Origin: Lentilactobacillus kefiri
GTDB lineage: Bacteria; Bacillota; Bacilli; Lactobacillales; Lactobacillaceae
Length of the DNA: 64,000 nt
Direction of reading: 5' to 3'
Assembly: GCF_007989105.1 (NCBI RefSeq)
Contig: NZ_BJVK01000010.1
Coordinates: 1 to 64,000, forward strand
The notes below the pieces were generated by a model. That model made no database searches. It had not been told where the DNA came from and worked only from the letters and a program-made list of their open reading frames with translations. Below, one piece after another: positions 44,941 through 53,021 of the stretch (position 1 is the stretch's first letter; each line of letters begins with the position of its first letter). The position numbers were made by a program, and so were the translations under genes.

Positions 44941-45210
44941 ATGGCAAAGAAGTCAAAAATTGCTAAGAACAAACGTCAAGAAGCACTGATTGCAAAGTAT
45001 GCGGACATTCGTCGTCAGCTGAAAAAGGAAGGTAACTACGAGGCATTAGCCAAGTTGCCAAAGGATTCCAATCCCAACAGGTTACGTCATCGTGATGAGC
45101 TGGATGGCCGTCCACGTGGATACATGCGTAAATTTGGCATGTCACGGCTTAACTTCCGGAAGTATGCCCATCTTGGTCAAATTCCTGGTGTTCACAAGGC
45201 TAGTTGGTAA
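44941..45210 (+). CDS. rpsN: 30S ribosomal protein S14, zinc-independent paralogue
   Basis: 89 residues, the long C-minus form of S14: no CxxC zinc-ribbon motif, conserved [18 protein letters not shown] start and RNRCR-region equivalent [31 protein letters not shown]. In Firmicutes this isolated copy replaces the zinc-binding S14 of the main ribosomal operon when zinc is scarce. It is outside the ribosomal protein cluster and preceded by a Zur-like palindrome. TTGGAGG lies 11 bases before the ATG. A 38-residue gene follows 28 bp later. Confidence 0.93.
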   Translation: MAKKSKIAKNKRQEALIAKYADIRRQLKKEGNYEALAKLPKDSNPNRLRHRDELDGRPRGYMRKFGMSRLNFRKYAHLGQIPGVHKASW

Positions 45211-45238
45211 TTCTTGATTTAACAAAGGAGTGATCAAC

Positions 45239-45355
45239 TTGGAAAAACAGGATTTAGCGAGTGCATATCGTCGCCTAAAGAGTCCCAGTATCAAGGTTCG
45301 TAAACGGGCTTTGAAGATTATTCATGAAGCAAAAGCAAACAGGCAACATAACTAA
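45239..45355 (+). CDS. 38-residue basic protein downstream of rpsN
   Basis: Starts at TTG with AAGGAGTG 8 bases upstream, and encodes a highly basic, helical peptide (EKQDLASAYRRLKSPSIKV followed by RKRALKIIHEAKANRQHN). It lies 28 bp after rpsN and before a strong terminator, so the two are probably co-transcribed. I have a recollection that short proteins of this type are annotated in lactobacilli as putative metal homeostasis proteins, which would fit control by Zur; I cannot verify this. It has no cysteine, so it is unlikely to bind zinc tightly itself. Confidence 0.7.
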   Translation: MEKQDLASAYRRLKSPSIKVRKRALKIIHEAKANRQHN

Positions 45356-45365
45356 ATTGTGCATA

Positions 45366-45409
45366 AAAGCACCCCAAATGATTATGTTTAATCATTTGAG
45401 GTGCTTTAT
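45366..45409 (+). terminator. Terminator of the rpsN transcript
   Basis: Long stem AAAGCACC-CAAATGATT / AATCATTTG-GGTGCTTT with a single mismatch and T-run. Confidence 0.88.
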
Positions 45410-45588
45410 TTTACATGAATATTACATTTTTGGAATTGAATAGTATTTCCTTGACTTAGTATGGTTATCTTTGTAAGGTAATAATAACTTAAGATATTTC
45501 GAATCTCATATAAAAGTCATGGCACCTTTGATTTGGGAATTTAAGCGCGTTTCTATGTTGCTCACGGGGAAAGAGCGAGGCGTTGCCC

Positions 45589-45780
45589 ATGAATATTAAG
45601 CGAATAGTGTTTTCGATCATTTTTGGAATATTGAATTTAGTTGCCGGATATTTTTTGTTCAATCCAATTATGCACATTGTTTATCGCCAATTTGAGGAAG
45701 CTGATCTCTACCAAATAATTGTGGTTTTAACGATAACCCTTATTTTGGATATCGGGACGTTTCAAGAGATTGCCGATTAG
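45589..45780 (+). CDS. 63-residue two-helix membrane protein
   Basis: Starts MNIKRIVFSIIFGILNLVAGYF. There are two hydrophobic segments (about 5-25 and 40-57) with an acidic loop. GAGG lies 8 bases before the ATG at 45589; a TTG two codons earlier is possible. A strong terminator follows. No family recognised. Confidence 0.55.
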   Translation: MNIKRIVFSIIFGILNLVAGYFLFNPIMHIVYRQFEEADLYQIIVVLTITLILDIGTFQEIAD

Positions 45781-45785
45781 TATAG

Positions 45786-45821
45786 AAGGCTGACATCAAG
45801 ACTTGGTGTCGGCCTTTTTAA
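45786..45821 (+). terminator. Terminator after the 63-residue protein gene
   Basis: Stem AAGGCTGACATCAAG / TTGGTGTCGGCCTT with two G-T pairs and a T-run. Confidence 0.85.
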
Positions 45822-45852
45822 TTTCTGCTTAATTTCGTTAAATGTGGCGTGG

Positions 45853-46116
45853 TTACTGTTGATAGTAATCTTTTTTGCCAAGCTGAGTGTTTAGCCAGAC
45901 GAAAAATAAGACGACAAGGAATAGCAGGATCCACAGGCAAATGAGCGTTACAATTATGACAACAAAGCCTAAGCCGCCATGTGTGGTAGAGGATTCAAGC
46001 AAATCCCAAAGGAAACTTTTATGTTGGAATAATAACTCAAGTGGGGTTGTAATCACATTCAAGATGAACACAAAAATGAAGAAGTCATTTACAGCGTGAA
46101 CAGCTTTTCTTATCAT
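45853..46116 (-). CDS. 87-residue membrane protein
   Basis: Two hydrophobic segments (about 10-28 and 46-76), the second long enough for a hairpin; basic ends. AAGGAGA lies before the ATG. No family is recognised. It is convergent with the 63-residue protein gene. Confidence 0.55.
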   Translation of the reverse strand: MIRKAVHAVNDFFIFVFILNVITTPLELLFQHKSFLWDLLESSTTHGGLGFVVIIVTLICLWILLFLVVLFFVWLNTQLGKKDYYQQ

Positions 46117-46204
46117 GGAAGGTCTCCTTTGTTTATCTGATATGGTTTTTATGATAACATGAATGTTTTTTGGACCAATCTTTTATCGGAGTGAATGTTG
46201 GGAA

Positions 46205-46245
46205 CAAAAAATGATGGTTCCCAGTATTAGTGAGAGCCATCATCC
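46205..46245 (-). terminator. Terminator of the DUF805 gene
   Basis: Stem ATGATGG-TTC / GAG-CCATCAT. Read leftward it ends in a run of T. Confidence 0.7.
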
Positions 46246-46253
46246 AATTGCAT

Positions 46254-46640
46254 TTAAATTTGACTTTGATTTCTGCTCCACCGTGAATTTGAAACTCCGG
46301 GTAGAATCATCAAAATAAAGAACCAAATTGTTCCTAGCAGCGGAATAAGTTCAATTAAAATCCACCAGCCACTGCGATTGGTGTCGTGCAGTCGGCGAAC
46401 TCTTAGCGACCAGGTCCCAATCCAAACAATTAGTACGATCAGCTTTGCAATATCGTTAATGTACCAGTCACCCCAAGTGTAAATGGTATTCAATGAGTGG
46501 CCCATGGCCAATTCAACAATCGTGACGGCAATGCCACCTAAGATGTAGTTCAAAATAATTGGCCACCAATATTGTGATCGGTTGGCTTTTGCGTTAAATG
46601 TAAAAATGTGACTCCAAAATTCTCCGTAACTCTTGATCAT
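46254..46640 (-). CDS. DUF805 family membrane protein
   Basis: 128 residues with three to four helices and the DUF805 features: an N-terminal FTFNAKANRSQYWW (the FxGRxxRxxYW-like opening), a central RRLHDTNRSGWWILI motif and a C-terminal PGVSNSRW tail. DUF805 proteins are common, uncharacterised inner-membrane proteins. The ATG at 46640 has GGAGTC upstream; the frame is open 15 codons further without a site. Confidence 0.85.
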   Translation of the reverse strand: MIKSYGEFWSHIFTFNAKANRSQYWWPIILNYILGGIAVTIVELAMGHSLNTIYTWGDWYINDIAKLIVLIVWIGTWSLRVRRLHDTNRSGWWILIELIPLLGTIWFFILMILPGVSNSRWSRNQSQI

Positions 46641-46818
46641 AGTTGACTCCTTATTTATAAATGAGGTACCGATAAAGTATATCACTAATCCGCGGAATCA
46701 TGATGAATCTATTCCTGGAATAAATGTTCCCAAATGAATGTTTACGCTCCAGCTTTGTCCCTTGGAAAGAAATTTAATAGATGTATTTCGTACTTTCATT
46801 GATGTTAATCACCAAAAA
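46641..46818. other. Intergenic region left of the candidate small RNA
   Basis: Contains the promoter region of the leftward DUF805 gene. I see no further gene or clear element up to the promoter at 46819. Confidence 0.4.
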
Positions 46819-46847
46819 TTTACATTTATAATTGAATGTGCTATATT
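46819..46847 (+). promoter_or_regulatory. Promoter of candidate small RNA
   Basis: TTTACA (46819-46824), exactly 17 bp, TATATT (46842-46847), about 7 bp ahead of a unit that ends in a strong terminator. Confidence 0.6.
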
Positions 46848-46853
46848 AGAACT

Positions 46854-46920
46854 ACAAAAAATATTGGAATATTGATGCATCGAAGCCCTCAGCAGGCAAG
46901 AACTGCTGAGGGCTTTTTTC
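46854..46920 (+). ncRNA. Candidate small RNA (about 67 nt)
   Basis: A promoter and a terminator bound a short stretch without a convincing gene. The terminator is a 13-bp perfect stem AAGCCCTCAGCAG / CTGCTGAGGGCTT (46883-46895, 46903-46915) with a T-run. The 5' part is A-rich and unstructured (ACTACAAAAAATATTGG), as in base-pairing regulatory RNAs. An open frame of 63 codons from 46836 runs through the terminator and has no ribosome site, so I do not call it a gene. Confidence 0.5.
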
Positions 46921-47150
46921 ATGGCCGAATTGTCGCCTTAAATGTATCATTTATAATGTTTGCTATTAAGCCAATGTGCAAACAAAATAGAGATGAAAGT
47001 GTCCATACAATGTTTAATTACTCCTAATAAGCCTCCTAAAAATAATACCAACAGGTAAATGAGGAGTGGCATAACGTTATCGGGTTTCATTTTTTAAAAA
47101 TAATGGTATATTAGGGAATACAAATTGCTTATTTGAGGATGTGGTGCTGC
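46921..47150. other. Intergenic region after the candidate small RNA
   Basis: 230 bp of AT-rich sequence that should include the promoter of the 179-residue membrane protein gene. No other element is supported. Confidence 0.4.
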
Positions 47151-47690
47151 ATGAGGGAAAAAGTTAAGATTAATAAGTCTATCGTAAAGGGTTTACTGCT
47201 GTATGGTGGACTGATATGGTTTGTATTGATTATTGCGATTATCCCCCATTTTGGGGGAATGATGGCCCTACATGACCCTGGTGATTTTGGGATTTCGAAA
47301 TACACCATTGCGGACACTTTATATTTTGCGTGGCGGTTTCCACTTACATATCTAGTAGTTTCATTGATTCACACAAAGTGGTCAGTGGCATTCCCAGTTG
47401 GTTGGTATTATTCAATGTTTGCAATCTCAATGCTGCAGGTTGTAGTGGATCTCATGCGTGGCGATTTCTTTGTTGCATGGGTAATTCTGATCGATTCACT
47501 GGCGTTTGGTGCTGCCATTTACTTTTTCTCTCTGGTTACATTGAGGATCATTCATAACAATATGTTCATCAAAAGTGACAATTATTTTGTGCGATGGTTT
47601 GGTGCTTTGAAGATGTCACTGGGTGAATACTTGCAGTGGCTGTTGGGAACGTATGTGTTGTATTTGGTAGTTAATTTATTTGTGGATTAG
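47151..47690 (+). CDS. Membrane protein of unknown function
   Basis: 179 residues, about five hydrophobic segments (about 12-33, 62-76, 85-105, 112-135, 160-176), starting MREKVKINKSIVKGLLLYGG. GAGGATG lies 12 bases before the ATG; an in-frame TTG six codons earlier is possible. No family recognised. Followed by its own terminator. Confidence 0.6.
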   Translation: MREKVKINKSIVKGLLLYGGLIWFVLIIAIIPHFGGMMALHDPGDFGISKYTIADTLYFAWRFPLTYLVVSLIHTKWSVAFPVGWYYSMFAISMLQVVVDLMRGDFFVAWVILIDSLAFGAAIYFFSLVTLRIIHNNMFIKSDNYFVRWFGALKMSLGEYLQWLLGTYVLYLVVNLFVD

Positions 47691-47733
47691 TTGTACAAGA
47701 CTCACAAATCTGAAAGTTATAGAATTTAAATCA

Positions 47734-47765
47734 GGTGATTCTCAAAAATGAGAGTCATCTTTTTG
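47734..47765 (+). terminator. Terminator
   Basis: Stem GGTGATTCTCA / TGAGAGTCATC with G-T pairs, followed by TTTTT. Confidence 0.8.
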
Positions 47766-47818
47766 TTAACTTTGTTTGATGGATCTGAAATGGAAGGATG
47801 TTCCCATTCCCTGGAATA

Positions 47819-47851
47819 TAAAAACTGGACTGCTCAATAGCAATCCAGTTG
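47819..47851 (-). terminator. Terminator of the malolactic enzyme-fumC operon
   Basis: Stem AACTGGACTGC / GCAATCCAGTT with one mismatch. Read leftward it ends in TTTTTAT. Confidence 0.8.
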
Positions 47852-47853
47852 AT

Positions 47854-49236
47854 TTATTTCCGGTCATTATTCGTCATATTAATGGGCTTCATCCACTTAT
47901 CAAAATCTTCTGCGCTGACATAACCTAGTTTAATGGCGGCAGCTTTTAACTTTGTGCCGTCTTTGTGTGCTTGTTGAGCAATTTCAGCTGCTTTGTGATA
48001 ACCAATGTGAGGTGAAAGAGCGGTGACTGTCATGAGTGAATTATCGACCAACTGTTTCATCCGATCTGGGTTCACGGTAATTCCGGCAACCATTTTATCA
48101 GTAAAGTTCTGCAGGATACCAGTCAGCAATTCAACTGATTCCAGGAAAGTATTGATGATAACTGGTTTATAAACATTCATCTCAAAGTTTCCCTGACTGG
48201 CAGCCACTTCAATGGTGGTGTCATTTCCCATTACCCTAGTAGTGGCCATTGTGATGGCTTCGGCCTGGGTGGGGTTAACTTTGCCTGGCATGATTGAAGA
48301 ACCGGGTTCATTGGCAGGAATGCTCAGTTCACCATAGCCGGCCCGTGGACCACTGGCTAGGAAGCGAATATCGTTGGCAATCTTCAGTAAGTCGGCTGCC
48401 AGAGTTCGGATTGCGCCGTGAGTAACGGTTAATCCGGAGTGGTTGGCCAAGCCATAGAACTTGTTTTGAGTCTTAAATGGCAGATCATATTCTGTGGCTA
48501 ATTCAGTAACCATTGCCTTGGCAAAGTCTGGAGCCGTGTTCAGACCGGTACCAACAGCTGTTCCGCCGATTGGTAATTCCAGAAGGGATTTGCTGGTTTC
48601 ATTAATAAATTGAAGGTCATGTGTCAGTGCACTGGCCCAACCACTGATTTCCTGACCAAATGTGATTGGCGTTGCGTCTTGAAGATGGGTCCGACCTATT
48701 TTGACGACGTTCCAATACTGTTTTTGCTTTTCTTTGAGAACCGCAATCAGGTGTTCAATTGCGGGTTTCAGCTTCAAAATACTGGTGATCGCTGAAATAT
48801 TCATTGCCGTTGGAAATGTGTCATTAGAACTTTGCGAGTGGTTGACGTCATCGTTGGGAAGAATCGTCACAGAACCGTCAAGCTGACGACAGAGGTTGGC
48901 GATAACTTCGTTAACGTTCATATTGGTTTGCGTTCCGGATCCAGTTTGGTAAACGTGAAGTGGAAAGTCGGCCATCAGTTTGGGTTCATTCAATGCCAAA
49001 AGGTTTCGGCAGGCTTTCTCAATTAAGTTTGCCTTTTTTTGATCCAGTGTCTTTTGAGTACCATTAACGACTGCCGCACACAACTTGATGTTAATAAGTG
49101 TCCGGATGACTTCAACTGGCATTAGTGGGCCAGTTGGAAAGTTATGCCTGCTTCGTTCAGTTTGTGGTCCCCACAGCGCGTCCTTTGGAACTTTGACTTG
49201 TCCGAGCGTATCTTCTTCAATTCGGTATTCAGTCAT
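47854..49236 (-). CDS. fumC: Fumarate hydratase, class II
   Basis: 460-residue iron-independent fumarase interconverting fumarate and L-malate; homotetrameric and cytosolic in characterised members. The family signature GSSIMPGKVNPTQAEA (about 313-328) is intact, as are QTGSGTQTNMNVNEV (about 97-111), the HSQSSNDTFPTAM catalytic segment and GRTHLQDATP. It is 12 bp downstream of the malolactic-type enzyme gene with its own AGGAGG site, so the two form an operon feeding on malate. Confidence 0.95.
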   Translation of the reverse strand: MTEYRIEEDTLGQVKVPKDALWGPQTERSRHNFPTGPLMPVEVIRTLINIKLCAAVVNGTQKTLDQKKANLIEKACRNLLALNEPKLMADFPLHVYQTGSGTQTNMNVNEVIANLCRQLDGSVTILPNDDVNHSQSSNDTFPTAMNISAITSILKLKPAIEHLIAVLKEKQKQYWNVVKIGRTHLQDATPITFGQEISGWASALTHDLQFINETSKSLLELPIGGTAVGTGLNTAPDFAKAMVTELATEYDLPFKTQNKFYGLANHSGLTVTHGAIRTLAADLLKIANDIRFLASGPRAGYGELSIPANEPGSSIMPGKVNPTQAEAITMATTRVMGNDTTIEVAASQGNFEMNVYKPVIINTFLESVELLTGILQNFTDKMVAGITVNPDRMKQLVDNSLMTVTALSPHIGYHKAAEIAQQAHKDGTKLKAAAIKLGYVSAEDFDKWMKPINMTNNDRK

Positions 49237-49248
49237 GATATCCTCCTG

Positions 49249-50868
49249 TTAATATTCCGGCTTCCATTGAGTTTCTTGAATTGCATCGGAAACCGAACTG
49301 ATTGGATTTTGATTGAGTTTCTGATCAACTGCACTTTGGGCAACTGCTTCGGCAACCGTGTCCGAGAATGCACTCAGCTTGGAAACTGGTGGCAAGACTG
49401 CTGCTCCCGGCTGATTTGGATCGACGATTCCGCCTAATGAATGGGCGGCTGCCGAGATCATTTGGTCATTCAAGACAGATGACGAACTTGCGATTGCCCC
49501 CAGACCCAATCCAGGGTAGATTAAGGCATTATTTGCCTGGCCGATTTGGTAATCGATGCCATTGTATTGAACGACATCAGAAGGAACCCCGGTGGCAATC
49601 AATCCCTTGCCATTGGTCCATTTAATCAAATCTTCGGCAGTTGCTTCCAGCAGCTTGGTTGGATTGGAAATTGGGAAGATGATCGGTCTTTCTGTGTGGG
49701 CAGCCATTTCTTTCACGATTTCCTCGGTGAATGCTCCTGGCTGAGTAGAGGTTCCCACCATGATAGTTGGATGGATTGCTTTAACAACGGCAGTTAAGTT
49801 GGTGAGTTCATTTGCATTCGCAAACTCACTTCGCGATCTTGCAAATGGTTTCTGTTCCTGCGTTAAATCAGGGGTGTCGTCGAACAGCAATCCCTGTTTA
49901 TCTACCATGTAGAAGTGCTTCTTCGCATCCTCTGGTGACAGCCCTGCGGCAATCATTTCATTATAGATTCGCTTCGTAATTCCGGCACCAGCCGTTCCAG
50001 CACCGAAACACAGATAAGTCTGGTCGGTTAATTTTTGCTTTGAAATGTTGAGGGCACCGATGATACCAGCCAGGACAATGATTCCAGTTCCTTGAATGTC
50101 ATCGTTAAAGACGAGCTGGCTGTCTTTATATTTGTTTAGGATATTTGCCGCGTTGGAGCGACCGAAATCTTCAAAATGGAGGTAGACATCAGGAAATAAT
50201 TTTTCGACTGCAGCGACAAATTTATCGATATAGGCATAGTAGCGATCGCCACGAACGCGGTGCTCTTTTAATCCCAAATACAAGGGATTATCTAGCAAAC
50301 TTTGGTTATTGGTTCCGGCATCAATGACAACCGGCAAGACCTGACTTGGGTCAATTCCCGCAGCGGCCGTGTAAACCATTAGTTTACCAACGGTAATATC
50401 CACGCCTTGAGTTCCCCAGTCACCGATTCCAAGAATCCCTTCACCATCTGTTACACACAATAGACGGATGTCACGATCTTCAGCAGCGTTCTTGAGACTT
50501 TCTTCGATTGTGTCTGGATTTTCGATTGAAAGAAAGGCGGCATTTTGAGGTTGGATAAATAGCTCACTGTAGTTTTCGACAGTGGTGGCAATCGTCGGAT
50601 CATAGACAATTGGCATGAATTCGGCAACATGTTGCGAAAACACCTTAAAAAACAGGGTTCGGTTCTCATTAAAAATGCTCATAAGCAGGGAACGCTTCTC
50701 AAGTGCCGATGATTGGCTTTGGTACTGTTGATAAACTTGGTCAGCCTGTTCATCTATAGTTTGTACTTTTGGCGGCAGCATGCCGACAATTCCGAGCTGC
50801 TGACGCTCAGACTTGGTAAAGCCAGTCCCCTTGTTTTTGAATGGGTCGTTTAAAATTGAGTTTGTCAT
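49249..50868 (-). CDS. Malolactic enzyme / NAD-dependent malic enzyme
   Basis: 539 residues of the malic enzyme family. Key segments are [53 protein letters not shown], the Rossmann loop [10 protein letters not shown] and the C-terminal [12 protein letters not shown]. The overall sequence is closer to my memory of lactic acid bacterial malolactic enzymes (MleS/MleA: L-malate to L-lactate plus CO2, NAD and Mn dependent, no net redox) than to pyruvate-forming malic enzymes. I prefer malolactic, but the two activities cannot be separated with certainty. No mleP permease or mleR regulator is adjacent; fumC is the partner instead. AAGGAAGGA precedes the ATG. Confidence 0.8.
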   Translation of the reverse strand: MTNSILNDPFKNKGTGFTKSERQQLGIVGMLPPKVQTIDEQADQVYQQYQSQSSALEKRSLLMSIFNENRTLFFKVFSQHVAEFMPIVYDPTIATTVENYSELFIQPQNAAFLSIENPDTIEESLKNAAEDRDIRLLCVTDGEGILGIGDWGTQGVDITVGKLMVYTAAAGIDPSQVLPVVIDAGTNNQSLLDNPLYLGLKEHRVRGDRYYAYIDKFVAAVEKLFPDVYLHFEDFGRSNAANILNKYKDSQLVFNDDIQGTGIIVLAGIIGALNISKQKLTDQTYLCFGAGTAGAGITKRIYNEMIAAGLSPEDAKKHFYMVDKQGLLFDDTPDLTQEQKPFARSRSEFANANELTNLTAVVKAIHPTIMVGTSTQPGAFTEEIVKEMAAHTERPIIFPISNPTKLLEATAEDLIKWTNGKGLIATGVPSDVVQYNGIDYQIGQANNALIYPGLGLGAIASSSSVLNDQMISAAAHSLGGIVDPNQPGAAVLPPVSKLSAFSDTVAEAVAQSAVDQKLNQNPISSVSDAIQETQWKPEY

Positions 50869-51002
50869 TGAGTGATTGTCCTTCCTTAAAATGCCCGTTA
50901 TTTATAAAGATATCATAACTCAAAAAATGATGGGCATAAAGCTGAAAACGCGACTTGGTAGGATTTCTTTGAAAGTTTGATGGGCTTATTTGCAAAATGA
51001 CT

Positions 51003-51031
51003 TTGACATCAACTGTTTTATGGGGTATATT
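51003..51031 (+). promoter_or_regulatory. Promoter of the D-2-hydroxyacid dehydrogenase gene
   Basis: TTGACA (51003-51008), 17 bp, TATATT (51026-51031): near-consensus, about 55 bp before the start codon. Confidence 0.75.
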
Positions 51032-51085
51032 ATAGTCAAATTTTAATCATTTTATAATCTAATTCAAATATAGGTAGGTGCGCTG

Positions 51086-52057
51086 ATGAAAAAGATTTTG
51101 GCTTACAATATTTTGGGGTATGAAAAGGAATTTGTGTTGGAATGGGCTGCAGAACATCCAGATGTAAAGGTTGATTTCAACTCGATTGAACTGCACGACG
51201 ACACCGTTGAACTTGCCAAGGGCTACGATGGGATTGACTATCGACAACGCAGTAAGCTTAGTGAGACGCCTGATTTATATCAAAAGCTCCATAGTTATGG
51301 CATCACTCAGTTGGCATTGCGATCAGCTGGAGTGGATTCATGTAATTTAAAGTGGGCGAAGGAAAATGGCTTGACGATCACCAATGTTCCGTCATATTCA
51401 CCGGAAGCCGTTGCTGAAATGACATTGACCCACGCATTAAATCTGGTCCGCCACATTCCCCAATTTCAATCTCGAATTGCCAAAGACGATTACATTGTTG
51501 AAGGTCTTCGTTCACGCGAGCTTTCAGAAATGACTGTCGGTATCATTGGCGTTGGCCGAATCGGCAGCACAGTCGCCAAAATCTTCAAGCGGTTTGGCGC
51601 ACGGGTCCTTGGAAACGATATAAAGGAAAACGACAAGTTCCGTGACGTGGTTGAGTACACGTCCAAAGAAGATATCTTCAAGAATGCCGATATTATCACG
51701 ATGCACACATACATGAGTGATGATAATTATCACCTGATTGGCAAGGAACAGTTCAAGCAAATGAAGTCTTCAGCATTCTTCATTAACTGTTCAAGGGGAC
51801 CAATTGTGGATACTGACGCGTTGATAGAAGCGTTGGAAAATCAAGAAATTGCCGGCGCTGGGATTGACGTGATTGAGAATGAAACAGAAATTTTCAATCA
51901 ATCATTTGATGGGGAAATTCCGTTGAAGGCTTATACCAAGCTAAAAGCAATGGACAACGTTTTCTTAACACCCCATGTCGCCTTTTATACCGATATTGCC
52001 GTTCGAAACATGGTCAAACAGTCACTTGATGACACCCTCAAATTGATTAGCGGGTAA
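51086..52057 (+). CDS. D-2-hydroxyacid dehydrogenase (D-lactate dehydrogenase-like)
   Basis: 323 residues. The NAD domain has GIIGVGRIGSTVAKIFKRFG with the NAD-selecting aspartate in GNDIK. The active-site arginine is in FINCSRGPIVDTDAL, the glutamate in AGAGIDVIENETE, and the histidine in LTPHVAFYTD, as in D-lactate and D-2-hydroxyisocaproate dehydrogenases. It reduces pyruvate or bulkier 2-oxo acids to D-hydroxy acids. The DVIENE segment and length fit the D-LDH subgroup, but it may be a secondary paralogue with wider specificity. Monocistronic with a strong promoter. Confidence 0.85.
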   Translation: MKKILAYNILGYEKEFVLEWAAEHPDVKVDFNSIELHDDTVELAKGYDGIDYRQRSKLSETPDLYQKLHSYGITQLALRSAGVDSCNLKWAKENGLTITNVPSYSPEAVAEMTLTHALNLVRHIPQFQSRIAKDDYIVEGLRSRELSEMTVGIIGVGRIGSTVAKIFKRFGARVLGNDIKENDKFRDVVEYTSKEDIFKNADIITMHTYMSDDNYHLIGKEQFKQMKSSAFFINCSRGPIVDTDALIEALENQEIAGAGIDVIENETEIFNQSFDGEIPLKAYTKLKAMDNVFLTPHVAFYTDIAVRNMVKQSLDDTLKLISG

Positions 52058-52107
52058 TCAACTGGCCATACTATCAACGTCTAATAAGCATAAAAAAGGA
52101 TAAAATA

Positions 52108-52162
52108 AAACAATCTAAGATGGATCCAGCCATAATGGCGTTTCATCTTAGATTGTTTTTTA
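52108..52162. terminator. Bidirectional terminator
   Basis: 15-bp stem AAACAATCTAAGATG / CATCTTAGATTGTTT around a loop that itself has a GCCAT/ATGGC hairpin, flanked by A- and T-runs. Confidence 0.88.
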
Positions 52163-52180
52163 TTTGTATTATTTGAAAAA

Positions 52181-52717
52181 TTATTGTTTGCTCTTAATTT
52201 CTTCGTAGCCTTCCAAATAGTTGGCATATCTGGCGAGGGCAAAGAGATAATCTGAAAGCCGGTTGAGGTATTCAAAGATCTCATCATTCAGTGGCTGCTG
52301 CTTATCGTTTAGTTCAATGACCATCCGCTCTGCACGTCTTGCTAATGAGCGGGCATATTGGAGAGCAGCTCCGGCTTGATTACCACCTGGCAATATAAAT
52401 GCTTTAATCGCAGGAAGCTTAGCCATGATTTCGTCAATTTCAGCTTCGAGCTTTTTGGTGTCATCAAAAGTAATATTGTGATGGCGTTTAACGGTGATGT
52501 CCGCTTGAAGCTCATAGAGATTCCGTTGAACCGTTTGGATGCCAGGGGCAAGCTGACGGCTCTTTGGAGACAGAACAGAGACAACGTAGCCCAACCATGA
52601 ATCCAGTTCGTCTAATGAACCCAGCGCTTCGATTTGGAGATCATATTTGGGAACCATCTTTCCTGTAACCTGCTTGGTTTTACCATGATCACCGACTTTG
52701 GTATAGATCTTTAACAT
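52181..52717 (-). CDS. Cob(I)alamin adenosyltransferase, PduO type
   Basis: 178 residues. Transfers the adenosyl group of ATP to cob(I)alamin, making coenzyme B12. Diagnostic segments are the N-terminal YTKVGDHGKTK ATP loop, LGSLDELDSWLGYV, ARSLARRAERMV with the conserved arginines, and the C-terminal YLNRLSDYLFALARYAN. It lies downstream of, and on the same strand as, the B12-dependent ribonucleotide reductase gene, whose cofactor it would supply. A hairpin-rich 303-bp gap with two terminators separates them, so it may have its own promoter. GGAGG precedes the ATG. Confidence 0.9.
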   Translation of the reverse strand: MLKIYTKVGDHGKTKQVTGKMVPKYDLQIEALGSLDELDSWLGYVVSVLSPKSRQLAPGIQTVQRNLYELQADITVKRHHNITFDDTKKLEAEIDEIMAKLPAIKAFILPGGNQAGAALQYARSLARRAERMVIELNDKQQPLNDEIFEYLNRLSDYLFALARYANYLEGYEEIKSKQ

Positions 52718-52744
52718 GTTTTTACCTCCGAAATATATGTAATG

Positions 52745-52785
52745 AAAAAGGTCAGAGGCAAAATGTGTTTTGTCCTGACCTCATT
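52745..52785 (-). terminator. Terminator-like hairpin of the paired-repeat element (copy 1)
   Basis: Read leftward: stem AGGTCAGGACAAAA / TTTTGCCTCTGACCT with a T-run, just before the adenosyltransferase gene. It has a counterpart at 58295-58338. Confidence 0.7.
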
Positions 52786-52828
52786 CCGTGCAAATGATTA
52801 TTTTTAACTTGATCCTTCGATGGGGGAC

Positions 52829-52855
52829 GAAAAACCAAGGTGAAACACTTGGTTT
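52829..52855 (-). terminator. Terminator after nrdJ
   Basis: Read leftward: stem AACCAAG / CTTGGTT with an 8-base loop, followed by five T residues. Confidence 0.7.
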
Positions 52856-52911
52856 GGTGGTAACTGATCTGCTAGGTTTTGTTTTGGTTCACTTTTACCT
52901 AGCTGAAACGT

Positions 52912-53021
52912 GTTCCGACGGGCCTGACGCTAACTTCTAAGCCAACTTTGGCTAAAACCCAAGTTCAGGGTTTCAACCAAAGTTATCTTAGAAACCGCGT
53001 CAACCAGCCCTCGTCACACTC
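52912..53021 (-). repeat. Long hairpin repeat element, copy 1 (after nrdJ)
   Basis: Read leftward it starts GAGTGTGAC at the last base of the nrdJ stop codon and ends CACGTTTCAGC. Almost the whole length folds on itself: GTGTGACGAGGGC pairs with GCCCGTCGGAACAC, then TTGACGC/GCGTCA, then a long inner stem around CTAAG...ACTTTGG / CCAAAGT...CTTAG. Copy 2 at 58149-58270 has the same ends and architecture but a different inside. Confidence 0.65.

Noticed and set aside
46836-47027. A 63-codon open frame on the plus strand
   Set aside because: It reads straight through the strong terminator at 46883-46919, has no ribosome binding site, and its first codons lie inside the -10 region of a promoter.
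52718-53020. Cobalamin riboswitch between nrdJ and the adenosyltransferase gene
   Set aside because: The region is highly structured, but the B12-box and other conserved aptamer blocks are not recognisable; the structure is explained by the hairpin repeat and terminators.
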